DNA of 64,000 bases from Streptomyces sp. 1331.2 (lineage in GTDB: Bacteria; Actinomycetota; Actinomycetes; Streptomycetales; Streptomycetaceae): the NCBI RefSeq assembly GCF_900199205.1, contig NZ_OBMJ01000001.1, positions 4,839,001 through 4,903,000 of the forward strand. The letters are read 5' to 3'. The notes under the pieces are model-generated. The model did not search any database and was not told the origin of the DNA. It worked only from the letters and a program-made list of their open reading frames with translations. A program made the position numbers and the translations under genes. Within the stretch, counting starts at the first letter, position 1, and every line of letters begins with the position of its first letter. Positions 24,432 to 33,507 of the stretch are shown here, piece by piece.

Positions 24432-26879
24432 TCAGCCCCCCACCCCCGCGAGCGAGTCCGTCCCGCCCGTGGGCTGGGTGGTCGGCTGCGTGGTCGGGAC
24501 CGTCGTCGGCTGGGTGGTCGGCGTCGGCTTGGGGGTGGGCCGGGTGGTCGGCTTGGTGGTGGGCTGGATGGTCGGCTGGCCGGTCGGGGGAGCGGTCGGT
24601 GCCGTGGTCGCCCCGCCGCCGCCGTACGGCGGGTTGGTGCCGGCGCCGGAACCGTCGCCCGGAGTGGTGGCACCGCTGCTCGGGCCGCCGGTGGCCGCGC
24701 CCGCCGACGGGGTGGCGCTGGGCGTGGTCGGGGCGGTCGGCAGGTCGGTGGCGTCCGAGGTGTCGCCGTCGGCCGGGGTCGGGAAGTCGCTGGTCGGCTG
24801 GCCCTTGAGCGCGGCCTTCATGTAGGCGGTCCAGATCTGCGCCGGGAACTGGCCGCCCGCCGCGCCGTCGATGCCGCCGACGCCGCTCAGGCTGACCTGG
24901 GCGCCGGTGCCCGGGTCCTGGCCGAACAGCGCGACCGAGGTGACCAGCTCGGGGGTGTAGCCGACGAACCAGACCGACTTCTGGTCGTCGGTGGTGCCGG
25001 TCTTGCCCGCCACCGGGCGGCCCAGCGCCTTCGCTCGCCAGCCGGTGCCGCCCGGGTCGCTCACCACGCCCTGGAGCATCGAGGTGACCTGGTTGGCGGT
25101 GTCCGCGCTGATCGCCTGGGTGGTCTTGTGCGCGGGCAGCGCCATGGCCTCGCCCTCGCGGTCCACCGACTGCACCAGCCACGGGGTGATCTGCTTGCCG
25201 CCGTTGTCCAGCGTGGCGTACACGCCCGCCATGTCGAGCACGCTCGGGGTGGCCGCGCCCAGCGGGATGGACGGCACCGGGTCGAGCCCCGGGGTGTTGC
25301 CGGGCAGGCCCAGCGCGATGCCGGTGTCCTTGACCTTCTGCAGCCCGGTGTCCTGCGCGAGCTGCGCGAACGCCGAGTTCACCGACCAGTCGATGGCCTG
25401 CTGCAGGGTGATCTGGCCGTAGCTCTTGTCGCCCTCGTTCGGCGGCGCGTACGGGGTGCCCTTGCCGCCGCGGACCTTCCGGCCGCTGGTGCCGTCGTAG
25501 ACGGTGCGCGGGGTGACGGTGCGGCCGTCCTGGGTCTTGGCGCCGTTCTCGAACGCGGCGGCCAGGGCGATCGCCTTGAAGGTCGAACCGGCCTGGTAGT
25601 CGCGCCGGGTCGCGTTGTCCACGTAGTGCTTCACGTAGTCGACGCCGCCGTACAGGGCGACGATCGCGCCGGTCTTCGGGTCCACGGAGACGGCGCCGGC
25701 CTGGGCGGCCGCGTCCTTCTTCCGCTTGTCCGGGTTCAGGGTGTCGTGCAGCTGCGCCTGGACCGAGTCCTGCAGAGCCTGCTGGCGGCCCGGGTCGATG
25801 CTCAGCTTGATCGTGTAGCCGCCCTTGGCCAGCTCGGTCTCGTTGATGACGCCGTTCCCGGTGAGGTACTGGGTGGCCGCGTCGACCAGGTAGCCGGCCT
25901 GGCCGGACAGGCCCGGGTTGGGCTGCGGGTCCCGGACGTCCGGGAAGGTGGTCGTGGCCCGCTCCTCGGCGGAGAGCAAGCCCTCCTTGACCATGCCGTC
26001 CAGCACGTAGTTCCAGCGGTTGACGGCGTTCTGCTTGCCCGCTGCGGTCGCGGTGGCCACGTCGTAGGCGCTCGGCGCGTTCAGCAGGGTGGCCAGGTAG
26101 GCGCCCTGTGCGGGGTTGAGCGCCGAGGCGTCGATGCCGAAGTAAGCCTGGGCGGCGGCCTGGATGCCGTAGGCGCCGCGGCCGTAGTAGGAGGTGTTCA
26201 GGTAGCCGGAGAGGATGTCGTCCTTGCTCTCGGTGGCGTCCACCTTGATCGCGATGAAGAGTTCCTTCACCTTGCGGGTGATCGACTGCTTCTGGTTCAG
26301 GTACGTGTTCTTCACGTACTGCTGCGTGATCGTGGAGCCGCCCTGGGTTCCCTCGCCCTTGGCGGTGTTGACGGCCGCCCGGGCCAGGCCCTGGACGTTG
26401 ACCGCGCCCTCGTTGTAGAAGTTCCGGTCCTCGGCGGCCAGCGCGGCGTGCTGGGCGGCGGGGGAGACCTTGTCCAGGGTGACGTTCTGCCGGTTGGTCT
26501 GGCCGGTGCGGGTGATCACCGAGCCGTCCGCGTAGAGCCAGGTGTTGCTCTGCGCGGTCGCGGCGGCGTGCGCGTCCGGGACCTTCACCAGCGCGATCCC
26601 CAGCGCGAACAGGCCGACGCCGAGCAGCAGCGCCGAGGCGAAGCCGAGCAGGGTCATCCGCCAGGTGGGTATCAGCCGGCGCCAGCCGGTGCGCTTCGGA
26701 CGGCGCGCCTTCCCGCCGCCGGAGCCGCCGGAGCCGCCGGATCCGCCGGATCCGCCGGAGAAGCTGGAGAAGCCGGAGCCGCCGGACGTTCCCACCGTGC
26801 CGGCGGGGCGCTTGAGCCGCTTGACCGGCCGGAGACTGATCGACGGCGTGCGACGGCCGCTCTGGGCATTTCGGGACAA
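24432..26879 (-). CDS. class A penicillin-binding protein (transglycosylase/transpeptidase)
   Basis: Bifunctional peptidoglycan synthase. A Gly/Ser-rich cytoplasmic tail (residues 30-56) is followed by one membrane helix (about 74-98). The GT51 domain has catalytic Glu150 (AEDRNFY) and GGSTITQQ at 180-187. The transpeptidase domain has SxxK at 432-435 (STFK), SxN at 499-501 (SVN) and KTGT at 626-629. A 100-residue Thr/Pro-rich tail (PTTQPTT-type repeats) ends the 815-residue protein and probably lies in the wall. The start is TTG at 26879, chosen for the AGGAAAGG site 7 bp upstream. No partner genes are adjacent. Confidence 0.93.
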   Translation of the reverse strand: MSRNAQSGRRTPSISLRPVKRLKRPAGTVGTSGGSGFSSFSGGSGGSGGSGGSGGGKARRPKRTGWRRLIPTWRMTLLGFASALLLGVGLFALGIALVKVPDAHAAATAQSNTWLYADGSVITRTGQTNRQNVTLDKVSPAAQHAALAAEDRNFYNEGAVNVQGLARAAVNTAKGEGTQGGSTITQQYVKNTYLNQKQSITRKVKELFIAIKVDATESKDDILSGYLNTSYYGRGAYGIQAAAQAYFGIDASALNPAQGAYLATLLNAPSAYDVATATAAGKQNAVNRWNYVLDGMVKEGLLSAEERATTTFPDVRDPQPNPGLSGQAGYLVDAATQYLTGNGVINETELAKGGYTIKLSIDPGRQQALQDSVQAQLHDTLNPDKRKKDAAAQAGAVSVDPKTGAIVALYGGVDYVKHYVDNATRRDYQAGSTFKAIALAAAFENGAKTQDGRTVTPRTVYDGTSGRKVRGGKGTPYAPPNEGDKSYGQITLQQAIDWSVNSAFAQLAQDTGLQKVKDTGIALGLPGNTPGLDPVPSIPLGAATPSVLDMAGVYATLDNGGKQITPWLVQSVDREGEAMALPAHKTTQAISADTANQVTSMLQGVVSDPGGTGWRAKALGRPVAGKTGTTDDQKSVWFVGYTPELVTSVALFGQDPGTGAQVSLSGVGGIDGAAGGQFPAQIWTAYMKAALKGQPTSDFPTPADGDTSDATDLPTAPTTPSATPSAGAATGGPSSGATTPGDGSGAGTNPPYGGGGATTAPTAPPTGQPTIQPTTKPTTRPTPKPTPTTQPTTVPTTQPTTQPTGGTDSLAGVGG

Positions 26880-27072
26880 AGCGCGGCCTTTCCTGCGGGC
26901 GGACCGAAGCAGCCTGCATGGGCGGGAGACATCGGCGTGGGGGGAGAACGGCGGTTGGGGACCTTTGTCCCGATTCCGGTTCTACTGCCCTGGACGACCA
27001 GGGCGGGCCGGATGGCTCCGGCGGAGCGCCAATCGAGACCGACATCACACACAAATCGGACTTCGAGGGCCA

Positions 27073-27111
27073 AAAAATCGGGGAGCCCCTCGCTGCTGCG
27101 AGAGGCTCCCC
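27073..27111 (-). terminator. intrinsic terminator of the first tRNA-Lys
   Basis: A strong GC hairpin (cggggagcc with ggctccccg, about 27079-27111) is followed on the minus strand by attttttgg. It lies 9 bp past the tRNA 3' end and is the best classical terminator in the window. Confidence 0.9.
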
Positions 27112-27119
27112 GGTGTCTG

Positions 27120-27193
27120 TGCGCCGCCAGGGACTCGAACCCCGGACCCGCTGATTAAGAGTCAGCTGCTCTAACCAACTGAGCTAGCGGCGC
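27120..27193 (-). tRNA. tRNA-Lys (anticodon CTT), copy 1
   Basis: Cloverleaf on the minus strand: acceptor gcgccgc/gcggcgc, D-arm with agctcagttggttagagc, anticodon loop ctCTTaa between gctga and tcagc, T-arm gggttcgagtccc, discriminator A. CCA is not encoded. The -10 region upstream (minus strand) reads tattgt. The 74-base sequence is identical in four copies in this window. Confidence 0.97.
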
Positions 27194-27316
27194 CTGCTGA
27201 CCTGGAAAACAATACACGGTCCCGAGGGGTGCCTCGAACCGCCTCCGGCTGTCGCTGCCTGATCTACCCCTTTCCTCCCGGTTGGGGTGGAGGTCGCCGC
27301 TGGTTAGGGTGGAACC

Positions 27317-28204
27317 GTGCCCAGCCCCCAGCCAGGACACCCCGCCGCCAGGGCGCGCTTCCTGCGCATCGACGGCGTCCCGCTGCACGTCCGCACCGAG
27401 GGCAGCGGCCCGCTCTGCCTGCTCTCCGGCGGCCTCGGCTGCAGCTGGTTCGACTGGGACCTGGTCGTCCCCTTCCTCACGCCCTTCCGCAGCGTGGTCC
27501 GCTTCGACCGGCCCGGCTACGGGCTGAGCGCCGCCGAGCCCGCCGGCGACCGGCCCGCCCCGACGGCGGCCGGCGAGGCCGACCGGATCCGGGCGGTGCT
27601 GGACGGCCTCGGGCTGCGCGAGCCCTGCACGGTCGTCGGGCACTCGCTGGCCGGCTTCCACGTCGAGGCCTTCGCCCGGCTGCACCCCGAGCGGACCGCC
27701 GGGCTGGTCCTGGTCGACGGCAGCGTCGAGCCGGCGGCCCGGCCGCACCCCGCGCCCGGGGCGCGCGACCTGGCGGCCAGGGCGGTGGCCGGCGCCGCGA
27801 CCGCCCTCGCCGTGCCCTACCTGCTCGGCCCGACGGCCCGCCGGGTGGCGGCCCGGCTGGCCACCGTCCGCCACGAGGACCTCGCCCCGAAGCCGCTGGT
27901 CCGGCACTGCTACCGCACCGGCCGGGCGCTGCGGGCGCTGCTGCGGGAGAACGCGCGCTACCTCGACCTGGCGGCCGAGCTGGACGACCTGCGGCGCACC
28001 CGGCCGCTGCCCGAGGACCTGCCGGTCACCGTGCTGGCCGCCGACGACGGCTGCCGCACCCGGCGCACCGAGACCCGGCTGGCCGAGCAGCGGGAACTCG
28101 CGGCGCTGCTCGGCGCCGACTTCCGCACCACCGCCCCGGCCGGGCACCTGGTGATGTTCGACCGTCCGGACGCGGTGGCCTCGGCCGTGCTCGACACCCG
28201 CTGA
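27317..28204 (+). CDS. alpha/beta hydrolase
   Basis: Cytoplasmic alpha/beta-fold hydrolase of 295 residues. It has LHVRTEGSGPLCLLSGGLG (oxyanion strand), FDRPGYGLS, nucleophile elbow VVGHSLAG (Ser near 113), and the histidine in TAPAGHLVMFDRPD near the end. The start is GTG at 27317 after agggtggaa. It lies between tRNA-Lys copy 1 and the convergent GPP34 gene and is probably monocistronic. No substrate can be inferred; it is unrelated in detail to the hydrolase of the liv operon. Confidence 0.88.
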   Translation: MPSPQPGHPAARARFLRIDGVPLHVRTEGSGPLCLLSGGLGCSWFDWDLVVPFLTPFRSVVRFDRPGYGLSAAEPAGDRPAPTAAGEADRIRAVLDGLGLREPCTVVGHSLAGFHVEAFARLHPERTAGLVLVDGSVEPAARPHPAPGARDLAARAVAGAATALAVPYLLGPTARRVAARLATVRHEDLAPKPLVRHCYRTGRALRALLRENARYLDLAAELDDLRRTRPLPEDLPVTVLAADDGCRTRRTETRLAEQRELAALLGADFRTTAPAGHLVMFDRPDAVASAVLDTR

Positions 28205-28232
28205 GCCCCGGGCCGGTCCGGGGGCTCAGCCG

Positions 28233-28892
28233 TCAACTGCTCATCGCCCGCCTCCGCCGGGCCACGGCCCGGCTCACGGCCGCCGGGACGGGCAGGCTGC
28301 GGGCGAGCCGGCGCACGGCGCGGCGGGCCGGCTCGCCCTCCGCGCCCCGGTACAGCCGGCGCTCCAGCCCGGCCGCCCCGATCAGCCCGGCCAGCTGGTG
28401 GTCCCGCTGCTCCGCCGGGGTGGTCGGGCCGGAGTCGGCGGTCCGGGCCAGCGTCGCCGCCACCCGCTCGGCGATCAGTGCCCCGGTGTTCGGCCGGACG
28501 GCGGTCCACCGGCGGCGGGGCAGCCCGAGGAAACCGGGGGTGCGGACGGTGAGCACGCCCTGGTCGGTCAGCCGGTCCAGGTAGCGCCGAGGGGCGTTGC
28601 GGTACCGGAGCTCGCCCAGTGCGTGGTCGAGGGTGGTCCGGTGACGGCTCCCGCCCGCCCGGTCCAGTTCGGTCAGCACCCTGGCGGCGAGCTCGTCGTG
28701 GTCGTCCAGTGGCCGGAACGCGGTGATCCGGCGGTCCTCGACGGTGATCGTGCCCGTCAGCTGCAGCTCGGCGAGGACGGCGCCCGCGACCGCCGTCGGG
28801 AAGGTGGTCGGGGATCGCAGGCGCCCGGTGGCCGGATCGGCGCAGAGCAGCAGCAGTTCCTCGGCCAGCGGGCGGGGGTCGGAGGAGGTCAT
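28233..28892 (-). CDS. GOLPH3/VPS74 (GPP34) family protein
   Basis: Member of the GPP34 family, which binds phosphoinositides in eukaryotes but is of unknown role in streptomycetes, where several copies per genome are common. Family features are LLLLCADPATGRLR near the N-terminus, AVAGAVLAELQLTGTITVEDRRI, then the helical RYLDRLTDQGVLTV segment. 219 residues from the ATG at 28892; 24 further codons upstream are open but lack family similarity. It converges with the hydrolase (28 bp between stops). tRNA-Lys copy 2 lies immediately upstream on the same strand, separated by a terminator hairpin. Confidence 0.82.
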   Translation of the reverse strand: MTSSDPRPLAEELLLLCADPATGRLRSPTTFPTAVAGAVLAELQLTGTITVEDRRITAFRPLDDHDELAARVLTELDRAGGSRHRTTLDHALGELRYRNAPRRYLDRLTDQGVLTVRTPGFLGLPRRRWTAVRPNTGALIAERVAATLARTADSGPTTPAEQRDHQLAGLIGAAGLERRLYRGAEGEPARRAVRRLARSLPVPAAVSRAVARRRRAMSS

Positions 28893-28921
28893 GGCGAGAA
28901 GGTCTACCCGCTCCGGAAACG

Positions 28922-28953
28922 CCTCAGGCCGCCCACCGGAGTGGACGGCCTGA
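28922..28953 (-). terminator. terminator of tRNA-Lys copy 2
   Basis: Inverted repeat ctcaggccg/cggcctgag with flanking cca/tgg pairs, followed on the minus strand by gcgtttccgg. It separates the tRNA from the GPP34 gene. Confidence 0.75.
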
Positions 28954-28965
28954 GATCTTGCCATG

Positions 28966-29039
28966 TGCGCCGCCAGGGACTCGAACCCCGGACCCGCTGA
29001 TTAAGAGTCAGCTGCTCTAACCAACTGAGCTAGCGGCGC
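28966..29039 (-). tRNA. tRNA-Lys (anticodon CTT), copy 2
   Basis: Same 74 bases and same cloverleaf as the copy at 27120-27193, again without encoded CCA. On the minus strand the upstream -10-like hexamer is taatgt in gtgtaatgtcttcg. Only 60 bp separate it from the end of the dipeptide transporter operon. Confidence 0.97.
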
Positions 29040-29099
29040 CTGCTGACGTCGAAGACATTACACGGCGCCGACCCGATCCACCGAATCGTATTCGGCCAA

Positions 29100-31178
29100 T
29101 TACGTGCTGTGACCGTGCGCAGGCGGCTCCGGGTGGTGGCAGGCCGCCTGGTGGTCCGTCCCGGGCGGGCCGTCGAGAGCGGGCCGCTCCTGTTCGCAGC
29201 GCGCCCGGTCCGCCGGGGCGGTGAGCCCGGCGTAGCGCGGGCAGCGGGCACGGAAGGGGCAGCCGGTGCGGCGTTCGGTGGGGGAGGGCGGGTCGCCGGC
29301 GAGCAGGATGCGGTCGCGGGCGCGTTCGGCGGCGGGGTCGGGGAGCGGGACGGCGGAGAGCAGGGCGCGGGTGTACGGGTGCCGGGGGCGGTCGAAGACG
29401 GCGGAGACCTCGCCCTGTTCGACGGTCCGGCCGAGGTACATCACGCTGACCCGGTCGGCGAGGTGCCGGATGACCGAGAGGTCGTGCGAGACGAACAGGT
29501 AGGAGAGTCCGAGTTCCGTCTTGAGGGACTGCAGCAGGTTGAGCACGCCGGCCTGGATGGAGACGTCCAGGGCGGAGACCGGTTCGTCCAGCACCAGCAG
29601 CTTCGGCCGGACGGCGAGGGCCCGGGCGATCGAGACGCGCTGGCGCTGGCCGCCGGAGAACTGGTGCGGGTAGCGGACGGCGTGCTCGGGGTCGAGACCG
29701 ACCTGGCGCAGCAGTTCGGGCACCCGGCGGGCGATCTCCTCGCGCGGGGTGTGCTGGGCGAGCAGGGGTTCGGCGACGATGTCGCCGATCGGCATCCGCG
29801 GGTCGAGGCTGGCCATCGGGTCCTGGAAGACGATCTGCAGTTCGGCGCGGAGCCGGTGGGCCTCGGCGCGGGTGAGCTTCGCGGTGTCCCGGCCGAGGAG
29901 TTCGATCCGGCCGGTCTCGGGGGCGCCGAGCTTCAGCAGTTCGAACAGCGTGGTGGACTTGCCGGAGCCGGACTCGCCGACCAGGCCGAGGGTCTCGCCC
30001 TCGCGCAGGTCCAGGTCGACGCCGTCGACCGCGTACACCTCGCCGACCTTGCGCTTGAAGACCGTGCCCTTGAGGAGCGGAAACGTTTTGCCGAGGCCGT
30101 TGACCGTCAGCACCGGTGCCAGGGCGGAGCGGTCGCCGGAGTCGGCGCGGGCGGGCAGCAGCGGGACGGGGTAGACCTCGGACGGCGCGGGCCGCCGCTC
30201 GGCGAGCTCCGCCGACCGTACGCACGCCGCCAGGTGGCCGTCCGCGCCCTCCAGGGCGGGCTCCGCCACCGAGCAACGCTCCTCGGCCAGCGGGCAGCGC
30301 GCCGCGAACGGGCAGCCCGGCGGCAGCTCGGCCATCGGGGCCGGGGCGCCGGGGATCGGCACCAGCGGGCCGCCGTGCCCGTCCAGCCGGGGCAGCGCGC
30401 CGATCAGGCCGAGCGAGTACGGGTGGCGCGGCGCCGCGAACAACTCGTCCACCTCGGCGGTCTCGACCACCCGCCCCGCGTACATCACCGCGACCCGGTC
30501 GGCCGTCCCGGCGATCACCCCGAGGTCGTGGCTGACCAGGACGAGGGCCGCACCGGTCTCCTGCCGGGCGGTCCGCAGCACGTCCAGCACCTGGGCCTGG
30601 ATGGTGACGTCGAGCGCGGTGGTGGGCTCGTCGGCGAGCAGGATGTCGGGCTCGTTGGCGACGGCCATGGCGATCATCGCGCGCTGGCGCATGCCGCCGG
30701 AGAACTCGTGCGGGAAGCTGTCCAGGGCCCGGTCGGGTGCCGGGATGCCGACCAGGTCGAGGAGTTCGGCGGCCCGGCGGCGCGCGGCGGCCTTGTCCAC
30801 CCGCTGGTGGATGCGGACCGCCTCGGCGATCTGGTCGCCGATCCGGTAGACCGGGGTGAAGGCCGAGAGCGGGTCCTGGAAGACCATGGCGATCCGGCGG
30901 CCGCGGATCGCCGCGAGCTCCTTGCCCGGCAGCCCGACCAGCTCCCGCCCGTCCAACTGCACCGATCCGCCGACCCGGGCCGTGCCGGGCAGCAGCCCGA
31001 GCACGGACAGCGCGGTGACGGACTTGCCGGAGCCGGACTCGCCGACGATGCCGAGGGTCTCGCCGCGGTGCAGGGTGAGGTCCACCCCGCGGACGGCGGG
31101 GACCGGACCGTCGGGCCCGGCGAAGTCCACCCGCAGGTCCCGGACGGCGAGCAGAGGCGTTTCGACGGTGGTGGTCAC
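29100..31178 (-). CDS. fused dipeptide/oligopeptide ABC ATPase (DppD-DppF)
   Basis: Both ATPase subunits of a peptide importer in one 692-residue chain. The DppD-like half (about 1-335) has Walker A GESGSGKS, signature FSGGMRQR and Walker B ILLADEP. The DppF-like half (about 350-692) has GESGSGKS, FSGGQRQR and LLVLDEP. Each half ends in an oligopeptide-transporter C-terminal domain with cysteines (CPFAARCPLAEERC; CPFRARCP), the second set resembling the Fe-S/metal site of the family. The start is GTG at 31178; the stop is TAA. It is last in the leftward dppB-dppC-dppDF operon. Confidence 0.93.
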   Translation of the reverse strand: MTTTVETPLLAVRDLRVDFAGPDGPVPAVRGVDLTLHRGETLGIVGESGSGKSVTALSVLGLLPGTARVGGSVQLDGRELVGLPGKELAAIRGRRIAMVFQDPLSAFTPVYRIGDQIAEAVRIHQRVDKAAARRRAAELLDLVGIPAPDRALDSFPHEFSGGMRQRAMIAMAVANEPDILLADEPTTALDVTIQAQVLDVLRTARQETGAALVLVSHDLGVIAGTADRVAVMYAGRVVETAEVDELFAAPRHPYSLGLIGALPRLDGHGGPLVPIPGAPAPMAELPPGCPFAARCPLAEERCSVAEPALEGADGHLAACVRSAELAERRPAPSEVYPVPLLPARADSGDRSALAPVLTVNGLGKTFPLLKGTVFKRKVGEVYAVDGVDLDLREGETLGLVGESGSGKSTTLFELLKLGAPETGRIELLGRDTAKLTRAEAHRLRAELQIVFQDPMASLDPRMPIGDIVAEPLLAQHTPREEIARRVPELLRQVGLDPEHAVRYPHQFSGGQRQRVSIARALAVRPKLLVLDEPVSALDVSIQAGVLNLLQSLKTELGLSYLFVSHDLSVIRHLADRVSVMYLGRTVEQGEVSAVFDRPRHPYTRALLSAVPLPDPAAERARDRILLAGDPPSPTERRTGCPFRARCPRYAGLTAPADRARCEQERPALDGPPGTDHQAACHHPEPPAHGHST

Positions 31179-31278
31179 GGGCGGGGCTTCCTGGGGGAAC
31201 GGGCGGTGGCGGTCACGGGGCGGCGCTTCCTGTGGGAGAGGGTGGTGGTCACGGGCGGCGCTTGCGGCGGGAACGGCG
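31167..31278. repeat. three imperfect 36-38-bp repeats at the dppC/dppDF junction
   Basis: Copies start near 31167, 31205 and 31241, with core ggtggtggtcacgggcgg followed by cgcttcct-like sequence. On the minus strand each copy pairs the end of dppC (AAGCGCCGCCCGTGA) with a GTGACC start-like segment. Only the last is used by dppDF. It looks like a slipped local duplication of the start region; DppC and DppDF also share the N-terminus MTTTV. Confidence 0.7.
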
Positions 31279-32175
31279 GGGCCGGGCCCCGGAGGTGGGA
31301 TCGAGGGCGTCGCGCAGCCCGTCCCCGATCAGGTTGACGGCGAGGACGAACAGCACCAGCAGGCCGGCGGCGAAGTAGAACAGCCAGGGGAACACCGGGG
31401 CTTCGCTGGTCCCGGCGGCGAGCAGGGTGCCGAGCGAGACGTCCGGCGGCTTGACTCCGAAGCCGAAGTAGGAGAGCGCGGTCTCGCTCATCACGGCGCC
31501 GCCGACCGCGATGGTGGCGTCGATGATGAGGAAGGAGGCGACGTTCGGCAGGATGTGCCGGCTGATGATCCGCAGCGGTCGTACGCCCATGAACCGTGCG
31601 GCGCGCACGAATTCGCGTTCGCGCAGGGAGATGGTCATCGAGCGGACCACTCGGGCGGTGATCATCCAGTTGAACAGCGCGAGCAGCAGCACGAAGGCGA
31701 TCCAGCCGGCGCTCTTCAGCCGGGCCGAGACGATGGTGATGATCAGGAACGAGGGGAAGACCAGCAGCAGGTCGACCAGGAACATCAGCACGCGGTCGGT
31801 CCAGCCGCCGAAGTAGCCGGCGCAGGCGCCGACCACGGAGGCCAGCGCGGTGGAGAACAGCGCCACCAGCAAGCCGATGATCAGCGACTTCTGCAGCCCG
31901 CGGACGGTCTGCGCGAACACGTCCTGGCCGACCCCGTTGGTGCCGAACCAGTGTGCGGCGGAGGGGGGTTGGTGCAGCGCGGAGAAGTCGGGCGTGGCGT
32001 AGTCCCAGGGCGTGAGGTACGGCCCGCCGAAGGCGAGCGCGAACAGCAGCAGGACGGCGACGGCCCCGGCGACGGCTCCGCGGGCGGCGAGCAGCCGGGC
32101 GAGGACGAGTCGTCCGCGGCCGTCGGCCCGGGGTGCGGTGGTCGAGGGGGAGGCCTCGGCGACGGTGGTGGTCAT
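31249..32175 (-). CDS. dppC: dipeptide/oligopeptide ABC permease DppC
   Basis: Second permease of the peptide importer, 308 residues and six helices. N-terminal helix LVLARLLAARGAVAGAVAVLLLF, the OppC N-terminal HWFGTNGVGQDVFAQTVRG segment and the binding-protein-dependent permease loop EREFVRAARFMGVRPLRII are present. ATG at 32175 lies 16 bp after dppB. The C-terminus is strongly basic (RRSRRKRRP) and runs into the junction repeats. Confidence 0.93.
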   Translation of the reverse strand: MTTTVAEASPSTTAPRADGRGRLVLARLLAARGAVAGAVAVLLLFALAFGGPYLTPWDYATPDFSALHQPPSAAHWFGTNGVGQDVFAQTVRGLQKSLIIGLLVALFSTALASVVGACAGYFGGWTDRVLMFLVDLLLVFPSFLIITIVSARLKSAGWIAFVLLLALFNWMITARVVRSMTISLREREFVRAARFMGVRPLRIISRHILPNVASFLIIDATIAVGGAVMSETALSYFGFGVKPPDVSLGTLLAAGTSEAPVFPWLFYFAAGLLVLFVLAVNLIGDGLRDALDPTSGARPRRSRRKRRP

Positions 32176-32191
32176 CTCGAAGGTCTCCCGG

Positions 32192-33172
32192 TCAGGACCG
32201 CACGCGCGGGTCGAGGGCGGCGTGCAGGGTGTCGGCGAGGAAGCCGGAGGCGAGGACGACGGCGGCGGTGAACAGGTTGATCGCCACCACCGAGTTGACG
32301 TCCTGTTCGTTGATCGACTGGATCAGCCACTCGCCCATGCCGTGCCAGCCGAAGATCGTCTCGGTGAAGATCGCGCCGGTGAAGATGCCCAGGAAGCTGT
32401 AGGCGAACATGGTCGACATCGGGATCACGGCGGTGCGCAGGCCGTGCTTGAGCAGCGCCCGTCCGCGGGTGAGGCCCTTGGCCTCGGCGGTGCGCAGGTA
32501 GTCGGAGCCGAGCACGTCGAGCATGGTGCCGCGCTGGTAGCGGCTGTAGGTGGCGAGGCCGCCCAGGGCCAGCGAAATGGTGGGCAGCAGCAGGTGCAGC
32601 GCCCAGTCGGCCAGGTGGGTGCCGAGGCCGCCGGTGAGCCCGGGGGTCTCGTAGCCGGTGAACGGGATCACGTCGTGGCCGGCCGCGTCCTTGGCGGCGA
32701 TGGCGCCGTTCTTGAGGAACAGCGCGACCAGGAAGACCGGGGTGGAGAGCAGCACGAAGGACAGTACGGTGAGCAGCCGGTCGGAGATCCGGTACTGGCG
32801 GACGGCACTCCACGCGCCGACGGCGACGCCGAGGAGCATGCCGAGCACGCTGCCGAGCAGCAGCAGCCGCAGGGAGACCCAGACCCGGCGGCCGAAGTCG
32901 TCGGTGACCGGGGTGTCGTGGATGGTCCGGCCGAGGTCGCCGTGCAGCAGTCCGCCGGCCCAGTGGCCGAAGCGCTCGGCGACCGGGGTGCGGTCGTTCA
33001 GGTTGAGCGCGGTGAGCTGGCGCTCGACCGATTCGGCGGACGGGCGGGGGACCTTGGCGTCGAAGTAGGTGCGCGGCTGCAGGGCGGTCGCGGATATCGC
33101 GTACGCCAGGAAGACGGCGGCGATCAGCAGCACCGCGTAGTAGCTCAGCCGCTTCGCCAGGTAGCGGAGCAT
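32192..33172 (-). CDS. dppB: dipeptide/oligopeptide ABC permease DppB
   Basis: First permease of the importer. A single N-terminal helix (YLAKRLSYYAVLLIAAVFLAY), a long extracellular loop, then five helices with the cytoplasmic loop SDYLRTAEAKGLTRGRALLKH that contacts the ATPase. ATG at 33172 is taken; a TTG directly upstream is in frame. It heads the leftward dppBC-dppDF operon and is divergent from the binding-protein gene, an arrangement that allows separate control of the very abundant binding protein. Confidence 0.93.
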   Translation of the reverse strand: MLRYLAKRLSYYAVLLIAAVFLAYAISATALQPRTYFDAKVPRPSAESVERQLTALNLNDRTPVAERFGHWAGGLLHGDLGRTIHDTPVTDDFGRRVWVSLRLLLLGSVLGMLLGVAVGAWSAVRQYRISDRLLTVLSFVLLSTPVFLVALFLKNGAIAAKDAAGHDVIPFTGYETPGLTGGLGTHLADWALHLLLPTISLALGGLATYSRYQRGTMLDVLGSDYLRTAEAKGLTRGRALLKHGLRTAVIPMSTMFAYSFLGIFTGAIFTETIFGWHGMGEWLIQSINEQDVNSVVAINLFTAAVVLASGFLADTLHAALDPRVRS

Positions 33173-33507
33173 CAACGGCCGCCCGGGGTGGTGGCTCGGC
33201 CGAAGCGTCTGGTGGGCATCGGGTGGTGGCTTTCGGTCGGGGCCCGGTCAGGGCATCAGATGGCACGGGTAGCAGGGGAGTTCGGGAAACCGCAGGTCAG
33301 AGTGAAGCACCGTGGCACAGCCGGGGTATTGCGGCCGTGTTGCCGCGTGTGACTTTTGGATCAGGTGTGCGCTCCTCCCCCTGGTGGCGGATCTGATCCG
33401 CTGTTACGTTCTGCTCGCCCGGTGCCGACTTGGCTGCCCACGCTCAAGCCTCGCCACACCTCGCGCGGCACAACTCCCGTACCGAAGACCTCACCAGGGG
33501 GACCCTC
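33173..33507. other. 335-bp divergent promoter region of the dpp genes
   Basis: Lies between dppB (leftward) and the binding protein (rightward). It contains an inverted repeat ggatcag (33358-33364)/ctgatcc (33393-33399) that could be an operator, and tgttacgtt near 33402 as a possible -10. No open frame here is convincing. Confidence 0.5.

Noticed and set aside
27120..27193. tRNA-Lys copies as active integration sites
   Set aside because: No integrase, excisionase or direct att-like repeat beside any of the four genes; flanking genes are ordinary chromosomal ones.
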